Source: Actinernus sp. WN-2022 (lineage: Eukaryota > Cnidaria > Anthozoa > Actiniaria > Actinernidae). From it: DNA of 64,000 nt. Below are positions 10,800 through 22,783 of this stretch, piece by piece. Where the stretch lies: NCBI GenBank assembly GCA_030867875.1, contig JAOWCC010000924.1:1-64000 (forward strand), read 5' to 3'. How positions within the stretch are numbered: the stretch's first letter is position 1; each line of letters begins with the position of its first letter. The position numbers were made by a program, and so were the translations under genes. The notes beneath the pieces are model-generated. The model was given only the letters and a program-made list of their open reading frames with translations, did not search any database and was not told the DNA's origin.

Positions 10800-13165
10800 G
10801 CAGCCATTTACAAAAATTGTATGTGTACTTGTTCTATCGGATCTCTATCTGTCGGCTCGCACTGATTGGCTCATAAACATTGAGCTAACCGGGAGGGGGT
10901 TATATGGAATCCCACATGGTCATCAAGTACTTTTAATTTCTTATAAAGAACATTTCTTCGTCATTTGAAAGCACAGGAGGCCCATAGGTGTTTACCATTT
11001 GTAAGAACAAACCAGTTGGGGCGAGTGTTGTGTTATTGAAACTAGCAGTCAAACAGGACCGTTCGAAGAGGTGATGTTTACAAATGCTATCAGAAAATCC
11101 CGCAGAAACCCCGTGCTTGTCCTCAAGAGTTGGTCCAAGATGTTGTCGTTAATAATACTCATGGTTTTCCAAGGGTCCATGGGAGCAGGGGTATTTGAAT
11201 GTTTTTAACAGGAAACTAGCGTTTTTGGCCTGGGAAATAACTGCCATTTAACAAGGGAAAATGTGAAATGCCCCGCTATGTCGCGGGGGTCGGTGAAGGG
11301 GGGAGGAACGTGGTTTTAATTGACTGCGGCATAACCGAGGATTCCTGTTTAAATATCGAATGGGATGATCATTTAATTTCCGGGAAAACAGAGTCCAACG
11401 ACCGACCGGGATTTATTGTACCATTTGAACGTTTCTCCCGATCTATTAATGAGTATTATTATAATAATTTACTGCGTTTTTCGATTCATATCGTTATTAT
11501 AATAATAAAAACATCCAATCAAAGGCGTTAAAAAAGGTATGTGCTATTACCCGGAGGTATGTGCCATTACCCGGAGAGCCCATCTCCCATACTATATCTT
11601 TGAGTTGGCGTACATGTAGTTTATTTTACACATTAGGCTATTTATAGAACCAGGTTTCATGGTTTTATAGGCAATGTACCTTCTTTTGCTAGAGTGCGAA
11701 CACTGAACGCATGAACGAACGGTACAGGCTACTTTTTCATATCTACGCCTTTATCATGTTATTCTTTCGAACACAGAAAAGCATTTATTCTTGGGGAAAA
11801 AAACGTTTATTACAACACAACGATACGAATCGAAAAACGCAGTAATTTTTTATAATACATCGTTCACGCTACATCGCTATTAAATTGGACTCGTGATGCT
11901 ATTAATAAATGGTGAGAGGGGGCTGAAAAATACCACGTACACTAATTAAATATTTACCAAGAATAATTGGAAGAGCAAAATAAGGAAACGTCACTTTAGA
12001 CAAAACAGCATTTAGAAACGGTTTTTCATGACCTTAAAATACAAGAAAAACAAGAGGACAGTGTATTAACGAAACAGCATATGTTTACAAAAATAGCTCG
12101 GGCACGTAGAGGCACCGGCGAGTCTCGATACGAATTGTCCCAGTCACGCAAGCCGATGCATGTCGACTGCTACTGTTCAGTTTATCTTTGACATTACTGT
12201 TTCTGTTAGAGGCAAAATGTTTTGAATAACCTTCCAAAGACCAAAATGATTTTGTACGTGTTGCTGATGTTCAATTTGTTTCACAGTTAGAATACGTGAA
12301 GTTTCGGGATGAACTGTTAATTGACCTTCCGTGTTGTCAATAACTTGCCGAGCAACTTTATTATACCCGTCTTTAAAATCAAGAAAACGTGAAGTAGAAG
12401 TTTGCAAATGCCATACCCTTGAGGTAAGTTGTTTTCCAATTCTCAGGTTTCAATTTAAGTTCGATATTCACGTCCTAAGTTAGATTTGTGCTCTAAATCC
12501 GCAAACAGGCGGACAATAACAAAGAGTTAATTATGCAATTGTCTCGAATTTTATTCAAAATTTCTCCAAATTCGAGGGTTTCGTATAAAGCGCAAAGTAA
12601 ATTACCCATTCCAGATTTTACATATGTGATAGCTCAATGTGTAAACACTTCATGGCCAGCTTTTTAGAAAAATCGAAGGTGAGGCACATGGATAACATTT
12701 CCATCGCGATTTTGATGTGGAATCAATATTTCTGCCGGTTGAAAAAATACGAGTCCTAAATTGTGATTGCTCGCCTCTCGAATTATTGCCAATATTAAAA
12801 TGTCAGCTCAAATGAGATGTCAAACCCTTCCTAAATCGATATATCGGGACAGATTTTTGGAAGGTTGCTTCACTTTTGCATACGAGAGAAGTTTTGAGAC
12901 CTGCTAATTTCACCTTGGAATTTGGCTGTTTTGAGGCTGCCGACAGCCAAAATCGATTTTCTTGATTTTCTCAAAATTCGGGCAGTTTTTTGAAATACAA
13001 ACTCCAGCACGTTTATTTATTTGGTATTATTTATTTGGTAATACCTATCTGTAGACCTAATATGAGCGAATGTTTTTTTTCGAGTTTGGCCACGAAATTT
13101 TGATTTTCGCTCTTAAGTTTGTCGATTTCTTTTCGATTTCTCGCTCCTGATCGGTAGCGGTGGAC
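10800..13165. other. Mostly unassigned stretch
   Basis: A diffuse inverted repeat pairs TACTGCGTTTTTCGATTC (11471-11488) with GAATCGAAAAACGCAGTA (11827-11844), probably an old inverted-repeat element. Around 12840-13160 sequence is AT-rich with TTTTCGATTT-like words. Apart from the weak frame at 12177-12419 I see no coding sequence. Confidence 0.4.
12177..12419 (-). CDS. Unrecognised open frame, possible last exon
   Basis: A minus-strand frame of about 80 codons ends at TGA 12177. It reads FKDGYNKVARQVIDN, TSRILTVKQIEHQQH and FGLWKVIQNILPLTE. The composition is protein-like, unlike the low-complexity frames around it, and an AG just upstream of 12419 could serve as acceptor. No domain is recognised and no partner exon was found. 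It may be a terminal exon of a host or transposon gene, or chance. Confidence 0.2.
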   Translation of the reverse strand, partial: RVWHLQTSTSRFLDFKDGYNKVARQVIDNTEGQLTVHPETSRILTVKQIEHQQHVQNHFGLWKVIQNILPLTETVMSKIN

Positions 13166-13319
13166 GCGTTTGACTGTTATGTTGTCTCTGAATCACTCAT
13201 GGTCCGGTTTGGTTTGTATTTACACAAAGTCACAACATGAGACTCGTGTAGTTCAAAGTTTTTTGGAATTTCTCGCTCAAATCCTGGTCACGGCACCACT
13301 GGGCTTACTGTATTTTGCG

Positions 13320-13540
13320 AAACGAAGTGGAAGACGAAGTAGAAAACGAAGTAGAAAACGAAGTAGAAGACGAAGTACAAAACGAAGTAGAAAACGAAGT
13401 AGAAAACGAAGTAGAAAACGAAGTAGAAAACGAAGTAGAAAACGACGTAGAAAACGAAGTAGAAAACGAAGTAGAAAACGAAATGAAAAACAAAATGGGA
13501 AACGAAGTGGGAAACGAAATGGGAAACGAAATGGGAAAAG
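13320..13540. repeat. 12-bp minisatellite GTAGAAAACGAA (left arm)
   Basis: About 18 units in a row, some varied to GTAGAAGACGAA or ATGGGAAACGAA. It gives long KRSR- or EVEN-repeat frames on both strands that are artefacts of the period. Confidence 0.85.
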
Positions 13541-14714
13541 ACAAGTAGTTGTAATTTGCGAAGTTATACATATATACTGAAGGTCACTGAACATAGATTC
13601 GCTGCTAGCAGCGAGTATTGGTAAAACGGAGAGTGCTAGCAGAGGAAAGTTAACGTAGCCAGCATTTACCATCTCGTTTCTCGGCTATTTTATTACCCTG
13701 TTCAGGAGCCCATTACCAGCCCTGACCGGATTGAGCTATTTTTAGAATATGTTTCCTGGGTAACTGCCTTCTGACTCCACTGTGATCCGTGCACGCTTGC
13801 CGTAATTATCGAGATTGAGACTGATCTATTGTTCTTTGAGGTGATTTACTAAATTGTCCTGACTATGGATTGATTGGATTCTCAAAGTGTGGGCACGAGA
13901 ACTCCAGTGAGATCTGTTCTAAACGCTGACTGGTAATGGGCTCCTGGCCTGGTAGAGAGAGCCTCGAAGCTGCGATCAGCGAGCCCTCTGGGACCAGAGT
14001 ACTCATGTCTCGGCGTATCAACGGCTTCAAATAGTAACTTAATGGAGATTGCTAGGATAAACAAAACATAGAGGGCAGGGAACCAACAGAGCGTTAGCTA
14101 TGAAAAATTACAATTAATGTTCTAATTATAATACTTAATTCAAACTAAAAACAGCATTTAAGAGGTGCGGTTAACTGTCTCGGCCTGGTGACATTTCAGA
14201 CATACAGACTTCCAATACCTCGGGTTCTCGATGTCAAATACAGAAGTGATGGCAGACACGTAATATTTAAATAGTAATAATCTAAAGAGATATCCGATTT
14301 ACGCAGTTCGTGTGGAAGTTCGTGTGGAAGCTCTTATAAAATAACTATTTTGGTAACACAGGGTCTTGACAGTTAATAGGAATGTGATAAGTAATAAGGT
14401 AAGTGAGTTATCCATCGAACGTACTGAGAGATGCTTTAATAAATTCACCCTGAATGTTTATAAGCTTTGGCAAAACATCTGGAGCTATGGTTACTAAACC
14501 GTGTTTCGCCTTATATTCATACCAGTAACATAAAGGTAAAAGCTTTAGAGTTTAGTCTTAAGAGTCTAGATTCGTAGATGTCTGTTTGGAAGGGCAACAG
14601 GAGAATAAAATTAGTAGCCCTCCTTTGAATTATTTCTATATCCTGCGTCAGATCGACAGTTTGTGGGTTCCATACTTGTGGGGCATAGGCAAGGTTCGAC
14701 CTAAGGGAGCGGTC

Positions 14715-15095
14715 ATTAATTACTGGGGGGGAGGGTCGGTAAATTTAGGGGGAGGGCTAAGATTTTTTGGGCTTCGATTTGGGGAGGGCCAAATATTTTT
14801 GGGCCCACGCTTTAGGGGAGGGTCACAAATTTTTGGCCGCCTGTTTTAACAATGGAACTTTTACAATATTTTTAGGCTACTTCAATCGACCATTCAGCTC
14901 CACCTTGGAAATGTCCCTTAACCAGCAATCAGCGCGTGCTGGATGCGGCTAATAGGCAACGTTCGAGACCTCAACCCTATTCCTTTGATGGAACAAATTT
15001 ACCGATTGGAAGGAAGCTATCTCAAGGGAGGGTCATAATTTTTTGGGCTGATGTTTTGGGGAGGGCCAACATTTTTGGGTCCTCGTTTTAGATAT
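14715..15095. repeat. G-rich phrases around GGGGAGGGCC
   Basis: The phrase GGGGAGGG(C/T)CA followed by A/T-rich ATTTTTGGG recurs at 14722-14845 and again at 15005-15090, within the centre of the foldback-like element. The two clusters are about 160 bp apart. No gene is evident. Confidence 0.5.
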
Positions 15096-15760
15096 TTTAC
15101 CGGTATATTGCCTGATACGCTCACATACGCTCTATCGCATTATGAGAAATTAATAAGAAATTAAGAGCTACTAGCGTCTGAGTAGGCCAACTCGGCAACT
15201 GGTTCGCCTTGGTGATCTGTTGACGAATGTGAATTCGATAAACTCAGCCCTTGTTTTGTTAGTCTTCCATTGTCAATACTACATACATAAATCTCAACCT
15301 AAAACATAAACACTACATTGACATGTTTTCTTTTAAAAACCTAAACAAAACAATATAATCAAATATATTTTAACCAGTTGACTCTAATCATATAAACAAT
15401 TCCATAACTAAATCCTTGTACAGTTTTTGACACTACAGTTATAAACATTTTACCTTATTCAAACAGTGCCTCTTGGATATAAAGTTTTTATACATGTAAA
15501 TTATATGTTATTAACACTAAGTCTCAACACCTTATATCTTAGAAATTTAACCATTTTAAAATAATTTATCCTTTGAACTGCATACTGCTCTAAACGCTTT
15601 AATATGAACCAGTATTTAAACATGTTTATACATAATACTCTAATAATATGCTACTTTAAACTAGTCCATGTAAATCAAACCTTTAACTGACTCTAATCAT
15701 CTAAACAATGCCATAACTAAACCCTTGCTGTACAGTTAAACATAACTTCAAACAGTGCCT
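15096..15760. other. AT-rich centre of the foldback-like element
   Basis: AT-rich sequence with two diverged direct repeats (CATATAAACAATTCCATAACTAAA at about 15389 resembles CATCTAAACAATGCCATAACTAAA near 15698). No coding sequence is seen. Confidence 0.45.
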
Positions 15761-16129
15761 GTGCCCACACTTTGAGAATCCAATCAATCCATAGTCAGGA
15801 CAATTTAGTAAATCACCTCAAAGAACAATAGATCAGTCTCAATCTCGATAATTACGGCAAGCGTGCACGGATCACAGTGGAGTCAGAAGGCAGTTACCCA
15901 GGAAACATATTCTAAAAATAGCTCAATCCGGTCAGGGCTGGTAATGGGCTCCTGAACAGGGTAATAAAAGAGCCGAGAAACGAGATGATAAACGCTGGCT
16001 ACGTTAACTTTCCTCTGCTAGCACTCTCCGTTTTACCAATACTCGCTGCTAGCAGCGAATCTATGTTCAGTGACCTTCAGTATGTATAACTTCGCAAATT
16101 ACAACTTATTGTCTTTTCCTATTTCGTTT

Positions 16130-16276
16130 CCCACTTCGTTTTTCATTTCGTTTTTCACTTCGTTTTCTACTTCGTTTTCTACGTCGTTTTCTACTTCGTT
16201 TTCTACTTCGTTTTCTACTTCGTTTTCTACTTCGTTTTCTACTTCGTTTTCCATTTCGTTTTCCATTTCGTTTCGC
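16130..16276. repeat. 12-bp minisatellite (right arm, inverted)
   Basis: About 12 units of TTCGTTTTCTAC, the complement of the left-arm array, with variants CATTTCGTTTTC. Confidence 0.85.
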
Positions 16277-16292
16277 AAAATACAGTAAGCCC

Positions 16293-16539
16293 TCTCAGTT
16301 TGGTTTTGATTATTTATTTACGATCAGTGATGAATATATAGGTTTAAATTGCACTTATCTGGCTCTCCCTCGCTTGTCTGTGGTTGCACTCACGTAGATA
16401 CAGCTACAGACGGTCTCTGAACTAACACACCCCCTATCTCTTATTACACAACTCAAATTTGCATAAGGAGTATAGGGTTACACCAGAGCATAATCACTTC
16501 CGGTTGAAAAGCAATTATGTAGACATTGGATTCGGGTCA
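16293..16539 (-). repeat. Solo LTR of the BEL/Pao family
   Basis: Matches 6381-6623 throughout, from TTTGATTATTTATTTACGATC through CACTTATCTGGCTCT to CAATTATGTAGACATTGG, with scattered differences and a 6-bp insertion. No internal retroelement sequence adjoins it, as expected after recombination between two LTRs. Its left boundary is the first base after the foldback-like element. Confidence 0.65.
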
Positions 16540-17216
16540 ATATCTTACTTGAGGGGCCTTGCCATCTATGCCCCATCTATGATAGTTTTTCTCGAAGAAG
16601 TTGCCGACATCTGCCATATTTTTACTTTCGTGAATATAAATGTGCAAACCACTTGACGTCACGCATGTGATTAACATATCTTTAACGGAAATAAAGTGGC
16701 GCATGATTTCGACAATTATGCCTAACTTCAACACGAAATAAAATCCCGCTCTCCTCAACGGAACGAACTGAGTGGACTCCATCTATTGGTTCAGTTCATG
16801 GTATTATAGTGTGTTGGGTTTTCAATAGAAATTGTGCCTTGTATAATAATATCGCCGTGACAACGATGTGATTTTCATGGACAAACCCCAGTGACACTTA
16901 CTCGTCACTACACAAGGAATTTCATGTCCGGTGAGACCTGTCGGCTCCATTAGAGTGTACCAGTACAGTGGCTGCAGTATATTGGCGACTGTTCCAAAGT
17001 CTTTTATTGAGGTAAGGAAGTTTTGAAACTATTCCAAATATTTGACACATATTCAATCATTAGGACCGTTTTATGTCAAGATGAATGCGAATTAGACATG
17101 TATGTGTTTTACCTGGCTCAGTTAATAGGCTGCCAAACCATCATAAAACAACTTGACTGAAACGTGAAGATGCCGAACAAGATGCCGAACAAGACTATTT
17201 CTGATTTTCCGCCCGG
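16540..17216. other. Repeat-derived stretch without gene
   Basis: The segment GAAGTTGCC..ATCTGCCATATTTTTACTTT near 16595-16630 also occurs at 19620-19650, so it belongs to the repeat family flanking the tandem duplication. No coding exon is seen. Confidence 0.4.
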
Positions 17217-18363
17217 CTCATTCTAATAAAATCTAAATTGTTAACGCTCTTGCTTAATCGTATTCAACGTAACACTCATAAAAACACGGAGTAACTGTGG
17301 CTATGATAATATTAGTTCCTGTTGTACATATCGAGGGTCAAGAAGTTAATTTAAAAACTTGTTTACTTGTGATAGACTTGCGATCCGAGCCGATGAGTAT
17401 TTAGTCACCTGTTTAGTTTTATTTCTTATCTTCTTTATTTCTTATCTTCTGAATTGATAATCTAGCAATGAAGTACATTTATTTTACTGGCACGCGGCTT
17501 TTTTCTCAAAATAATAGAAGGGAGACAAACTTTTAGTGTTATATTAAATGGACTTGCTGATATAATTGTTTGTTTTATTTCCTGTTTCCCATGCGCCGTA
17601 TGAAGTGGTCATACCTGTGGTCACACACTATAATTAGATCCAGCCTTCCACCGGCTAAAAGTAGAGCAAACAAATGAATGAATGATTATCTGGTTCTAAT
17701 ATCTTCAGTGTATTTTGAGACACTCTTTGTTTTTTTACGTTATGGCATAAGCAGAATTTTAAAACCTTAAAATGTTCAGCTTTAGTTTTGCGTTTTTAAT
17801 CAGCACGAGCACAATATACAGTTGTTGAAGGTTAACCTTGAAGGAGACAAGTAGGTTAATAGTCTTGGGGAATACATCGGACTTCGTTTCATCATAGTTT
17901 AGAGTGGAACTATGGTTTTATAAAGTATGTAAAAGTTGGGGAAAGGAAAGGCAGGTGCAGGGAACAGGAAAAATGAAACAGGAAACAGATAATGTATTTA
18001 AAACGAAGACAGGAAGTGCAAGAATTCCATGCATTTCCTCTTACAAGATGTTTATAACTTGATATATATAGTAAACACTTTAGAGTGTGTATGTAACGAA
18101 CCAATAAGGACGTTCACGAACTTGACGTCTGAACTGTGAATAGAGGAGTTCACATTCCCATTTACACGCGCTGGGTTGATCAGGGCAACATGAGGGAAAT
18201 ACAGTGTTTGTATGAGAATCTGGTGTCAAATATTGTGTCCAAAATTCTATTTTTAAAACGTTTCGAACACTAAAGATCTGTGGCAAAAGTCGTTTGCTTA
18301 TAAATTTTCAAGGCTGTAAGCATCTATAAACGATTCAGTCTTGTTTTAAATTGTCCAACTAAC

Positions 18364-18480
18364 CTCACCGGTAAGCTCAGTTGGTAGAGCACGGTCTAGA
18401 GTGCGGGAGGTCAGGGGTTCGAATCCCGGCCGTGTCCTTGGGCAGGGACGTGGCCGTTGGCCTCGTCTCCTCCCTCTTCT
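18364..18480 (+). repeat. tRNA-derived SINE, copy 1
   Basis: Carries a pol III A box (GTAAGCTCAGTTGGTAGAGC) and a B box (GGGTTCGAATCCC), spaced as in tRNA genes, followed by a SINE body CGTGTCCTTGGGCAGGGACG. The acceptor stem does not close, so it is a SINE head and not a working tRNA gene. Confidence 0.65.
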
Positions 18481-18584
18481 AATCGTATGGGTGGTGGGAC
18501 AAACTACGGCAATGACTACGGCACGGTCCAATAAAATTACAGCGTTACGGTACGGCTTGTCTGCTAGCGGCTCTTAGCTTCTTT

Positions 18585-18798
18585 TGGGTGGTTATTTGCT
18601 AATTTCTTTTCGGATTGGGCTACCTGTGGCGCTCGGTGAAAATAGGGCGAGGAGAAATTGGAAGGAGGGGGAGGGGAGAAAGTAACTCATTCCCTTTTCT
18701 CCCCTACCTCTTCCCCTCCTTCCCTTTTCTCCTCGCCCCAGTTTCACCGAGCGCCACAGGTAGCCCAATCCGAAAACAAATTAGCAAAAAACCACCCA
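18585..18798. mobile_element. Palindromic element, copy 1
   Basis: TGGGTGGTTATTTGCTAATTT opens and AAATTAGCAAAAAACCACCCA closes it. Arms of roughly 95 bp include GGGCTACCTGTGGCGCTCGG and its complement, and purine/pyrimidine mirror tracts (GGAGGGGGAGGGGAGAAA against TTTTCTCCCC). It should fold into one long hairpin. Confidence 0.7.
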
Positions 18799-19196
18799 TG
18801 ATTCTATAAGGCTACGGTATGGCACGATTACAGTATGGTTACCGCAAGGCTACGGATATGCCGTAGTTTGTCCACGAAATCTGAGCGCTCTGTTTTCCCT
18901 GAGTACTCATGATCAGCGTGTAATTTTACTTACTCAGTGTGTGTACTCGCCTGTAGCCATGGCTACTAGTACTATTATGGTCAGTCACTCCACTTTACAA
19001 TGGAAATAACAACACATCAGCGATATTAGTCGTTGCACATCTAGTTATTAATCTAATTCACAGTCCAATGTCTTAACTAAGACTGATATTTTCTTATATA
19101 ATTCAAGGTCCATGCATTGATAATGGTAAACTGTTGTGAACAAGTGTGAACAATTTGCACGCACGAATCCACATCTAAGCTCCCAACACGTTTAAG

Positions 19197-19425
19197 AGTT
19201 AGTATGACGCGTTCGATTGACCGCCAGGAGTTTCTGGAATAAGAATAGATGGAATAGTCTCTGGAAATCACTCGAGTTCAGACATATTTTGCACTGTAAG
19301 CTATAAACGTGTGCTGGCATATGATATTCAGGATATATTTAATATTTCAGTGGCTAAAAATATCCCGATATAAGCGATGTGTAGTGATCATTCTATGTGT
19401 ATTCTTATTCAGGAACATATTCGAC
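19197..19425. mobile_element. CGATTGACC-ended miniature element, copy in block B1
   Basis: The left end GCGTTCGATTGACCG..GGAATAAGAATA and right end TATTCTTATTCAGGAA match the complete copy at 34511-34735. The internal words CACTGTAAGCT and CATATGATATTCAGG are shared among four copies in the window. Confidence 0.55.
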
Positions 19426-19621
19426 CGGTAGTTAACGAAGGGAGCTTGGTACCAGTGAGGAATCCGGTCACTTATTGATTTCTCCAGATCATGGAGTGAG
19501 GTGATCTGAAGCGGATACAAATGACCGTCTAGATCAGCTTGGTTATTAGCCTGATTTTCAGACGGTACGAGGTCCTCCGCTCTCACTTCCTCCCCCTCCC
19601 CGTCTGATGGACTTTGACAAG

Positions 19622-19983
19622 AAGTTGCCATCTGCCATATTTTTACTTTTGTGAATATAATAGACCCTTTCAGCTTGCCTTGCTTTGTTGCCCCAGTTCA
19701 GACCACGTGATAGTTCTCCAGAGAATTCAGTGCTTTGTTTTCCAATTAGAGAAATTGGTACATTTTCTCTTGGGATACAGAAAAACAAGAAAACATTACT
19801 CAAGGGAAAAGTCACGTGGTCCGAAATGGGGCAACAAACAGGCAAGCTGAAAGGGTCTAAAGGCCATTTTGACGATGTTGCGCGCGCATTGAGAACAATA
19901 TATAAGCAATCAAGAAAACAAAAGATTGTCATGCAACATCAAGTTTTGGCGGGCCACATTCTGGTTTTTGGCGGGCCACATGC
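19622..19983. other. Spacer between duplication copies
   Basis: An imperfect inverted pair lies inside: CTTTCAGCTTGCCTTGCTTTGTTGCCCC (19668-19695) against GGGGCAACAAACAGGCAAGCTGAAAG (19828-19853), about 190 bp end to end. It is likely another palindromic miniature element. No gene is seen. Confidence 0.5.
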
Positions 19984-20853
19984 CTCATTCTAATAAAATC
20001 TAAATTGTTAACGCTCTTACTTTATAGTATTTAACGTAGCACTCAAGTTTAAACTTGCTAAAAGCACCTATCGAGGTTCAAGCAGTTAATTTAAAAACTT
20101 GTTTACTTGTGATAGACTTGCGATCCGAGCCGATGAGTATTTAGTCACCTGCTTAGTTTTATTGCTTAGTTTTATTTCTTATCTTCATCCTGAATCGATA
20201 ATCTAGCAATGAAGTACATTTATTTTACTGGTACTCGGCTTTTTTCTCAAACTAATCGAAGGGAGACAAACTTTTACTGTTATATTAAATGGACTTGTTG
20301 ATATAATTGTTTGTTTGATTTCCTGTTTCCCGTGCGCCGCATTTCATTTTAGTTTGAGAAGTAATATGAAGCGGTCATACCTGTGGTCACACACTATAAT
20401 TAGATCCAGCCTTCCACCGGCTAAAAGTAGAGCAACCAAATGAATGAATGATTATCCGGTTCTAATATCTTCAGTGTATTTTGAGACACTCTTTGTTTTT
20501 TTACGTTATGGCATAAGCAGAATTTTAAAACCTTAAAAATTTCAGCTTTAGTTTTGCGTTTTTAATCAGCACGAGCACACTATACAGTTGTTGAAGGTTA
20601 ACCTTGAAGGAGACAAGTAGGTTAATAGTCTTGGGGAATACACCGGGCTTCGTTTGATCATAGTTTAGAGTGGAACTATGGTTTCATAAAGTATGTAAAA
20701 GTTGGGGAAAGGAAAGGCAGGTTGCAAACCTCACTGATATCTATTAAAGGTGAAGGGAACAGGAAAAATGAAACAGGAAACAGATAATGCATTTAAAACG
20801 AAGACAGGAAGTGCAAGAATGCTATGCATTTCCTCTTACCAGATGTTTATAAC

Positions 20854-20931
20854 TCCTCTATTCACAGTTCAGACGTCAAGTTCGTGAACGTCCATACACC
20901 CTCTAAAGTGTTTACTATATATATCAAGTTT
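20854..20931 (-). repeat. Micro-inverted segment inside block A
   Basis: Between the shared flanks GATGTTTATAACT and TACATTCCCATTTACACGCG, copy 1 (about 18061-18151) and copy 2 carry the same segment in opposite orientation: CCTCTATTCACAGTTCAGACG here against CGTCTGAACTGTGAATAGAGG in copy 1. Copy 2 also lacks about 16 bp (AACGAACCAATAAGG region). Confidence 0.7.
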
Positions 20932-21390
20932 ACATTCCCATTTACACGCGCTGGGTTGATCAGGGCAACATGAGGGAAATACAGTGTTTGTATGAGAATC
21001 TGGTGTCAAATATTGTGTCCAAAATTCTATTTTTAAAACGTTTCGAATCCTAACACGAAAGATCTGTGGCAAACAATAATTTGCTTATAAATTTTCAAGG
21101 TTGTAAGCATCTATAAACGATTCAGTCGTGTGTTTTTTCAAATTTATACAATATAATATTAAATAACAGACTATAAAATACACACACACACTACAGTAGG
21201 AAAAGGATACCTCACACTCAACATTAATCATTGGTGTAAGGGCATCAAATAGTTACCTAAATACGACGCCCTTAAATCTGCTCGTGATAATTATTACTAG
21301 GATAAAAACAATTAAAAGGAAGAATCCTGCCAAAATAATGCATAATAAATATCAATATTGGGAACGGTAGTGAGAAAAAAATGCTTTTTT

Positions 21391-21478
21391 AGTTAGCTCA
21401 GTTGGTAGAGCACGAATCCCGGCCGCGTCCTTGGGCAGGGACGTATAAACCGTTGGCCTTGTCTCCTTCCTCTTCTAC
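21391..21478 (+). repeat. tRNA-derived SINE, copy 2, deleted between boxes
   Basis: The same SINE as 18364-18480, in the same context after block A. About 36 bp between the A box (AGCTCAGTTGGTAGAGC) and the B box are missing, and the B box is cut into, leaving GAATCCCGGCCG. It should not be transcribed by pol III. Confidence 0.6.
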
Positions 21479-21714
21479 TATATATGAGGGGGACGTGAAA
21501 GAACAGGTTGTGTTATTTCGAGAAAGAGTAGGGTAGATTGTCTCCCGACACAACAGCCTGGTATTCTGAGGTACTAACAATCACTCATGATTATAAACTG
21601 CACGGCAGCACATTGCGCCACAATAGCAGTCTGTATCACAAAAATAACCTTGTGAAGCGCATTTGGATATATTTCATATGGAATTTTGTTAAACGCCGTG
21701 ATCGATTTATGCAC

Positions 21715-22228
21715 TAGTCAATTGAAACTCCGGCCCCCAACTCCCGGGATTCAGCGGGGCATTTAACATTTGTAGAGTGTTAATTTTTTACTATTCCCCG
21801 ACTTTGCTGTTAAAATCCCCGCCCCCGTACCCCAGTGCTTACAAAATTGAGATATATGGTTACTTTAATAGTATAAAATAATATACTCCCGTAAGCGGAC
21901 AATTATATCACTTCATGCTTGGTGCGGTCTTTCCTTGGAGTACCCATGCATGACACAATAATGAAAACAAAACAAAAAGTGAAAAGTAAGCCGGAGCATT
22001 CAGTGGTTTCTTATGATATAACTTCTTGCGCCATGTGCGTGAGTGGGTACTCTTCCCAGTCCCCTCTTTCCCCGGCCGTGGCTTTAAAACCACCGCAAGA
22101 ATCCCCGCTAATTATGCAAATTGTTAATTTCCCCATTCCTCCGGAGAAAGGCAGCATTTCCACGGCCCTATCCCCGTTAATGTCCCGCTGAGTCCCGGGA
22201 GTTGGGGGGCCGAAGTTTCAATTGACTA
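21715..22228. mobile_element. Miniature inverted-repeat element in copy 2
   Basis: TAGTCAATTGAAACTCCGG opens and its near-complement TTTCAATTGACTA closes it. Arms of about 50 bp include CCAACTCCCGGGA and TCCCGGGAGTTGG. The pairing continues outward as ATGCAC and GTGCAT. It is absent from the matching place in copy 1. Confidence 0.65.
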
Positions 22229-22540
22229 CGTGCATTACAAGTAAACATGAAAAAGCTAAACCGGATTGCAGGGTTTTCTAGATGTCTACTGCCCTCAAAT
22301 TTAATCAGCAATATCTTTTACCACACACTGATCTTTAGTTTTGGGATTCAAAATGTTTCAAAAATAGAATTTGGGGTAAAATATTTGGCACCAGACTTCT
22401 CAAACAAACACTGTATTTTTAACTAAAGCAGTTTTCGTATGGGTGGTGAGGGGGACAAACTACGGCAATGACTGCGGCACGGTCCAATAAAATTACAGCG
22501 TTACGGTACGGCTTGTCTGCTAGCGGCTCTTAGCCTCTTA

Positions 22541-22755
22541 TGGGTGGTTATCTGCTAATTTCTTTTCGGATTGGGCTACCTGTGGCTCTCGGTGAAAATA
22601 GGGCGAGGAGAAAAGGGAAGGAGGGGGAGGGGAGAAAATAACTTATTTCCTTTTCTCCCCTTCCTCTCCCCCCTCCTTCCCTTTTCTCCTCGCCCCTGTT
22701 TCACCGAGCGCCACAGGTAGCCCAACCCGAAAACAAATTAGCAAAAAAACACCCA
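22541..22755. mobile_element. Palindromic element, copy 2
   Basis: Counterpart of 18585-18798 with the same TGGGTGGTTA / CACCCA ends and G/A-rich arms, differing at scattered positions. Confidence 0.7.
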
Positions 22756-22783
22756 TGACTCTATAAGGCTACGGTATGGCACG

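Larger units (their letters stand above)
13301..16292. mobile_element. Foldback-like element with ~0.55-kb inverted arms
   Basis: The left arm (13301-13896) and right arm (15761-16292) are inverted copies over their full length. The outer ends are GGGCTTACTGTATTTTGCG and its complement; the inner ends are GTGTGGGCAC and GTGCCCACAC. Each arm carries a 12-bp tandem array of GTAGAAAACGAA type, longer in the left arm, which accounts for most of the arm length difference. Long arms with internal tandem repeats are the hallmark of foldback transposons. The 1.9-kb centre has no recognised gene. No target duplication is obvious, and the right end abuts the solo LTR exactly. Confidence 0.7.
17217..19621. 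repeat. Tandem segmental duplication, copy 1
   Basis: Three blocks occur in the same order in a second copy. Block A 17217-18340 matches 19984-21127. Block B 18483-19425 matches 22435-23791. Block C 19440-19621 matches about 25160-25302. A tRNA-derived SINE lies between A and B in both copies. No gene is recognised within it. Copy 1 lacks the transposon insertions and the large 11-bp array of copy 2. Confidence 0.75.

Noticed and set aside
13170..13672. KRSR-, EVEN- and FLLRFLLRF-repeat frames on both strands
   Set aside because: All come from the 12-bp GTAGAAAACGAA array in the foldback arm, which is open in several frames at once.
18364..18440. Functional tRNA gene
   Set aside because: A and B boxes are present, but the acceptor and anticodon stems do not close and a SINE body follows. 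The same applies at 34203 and 37844.
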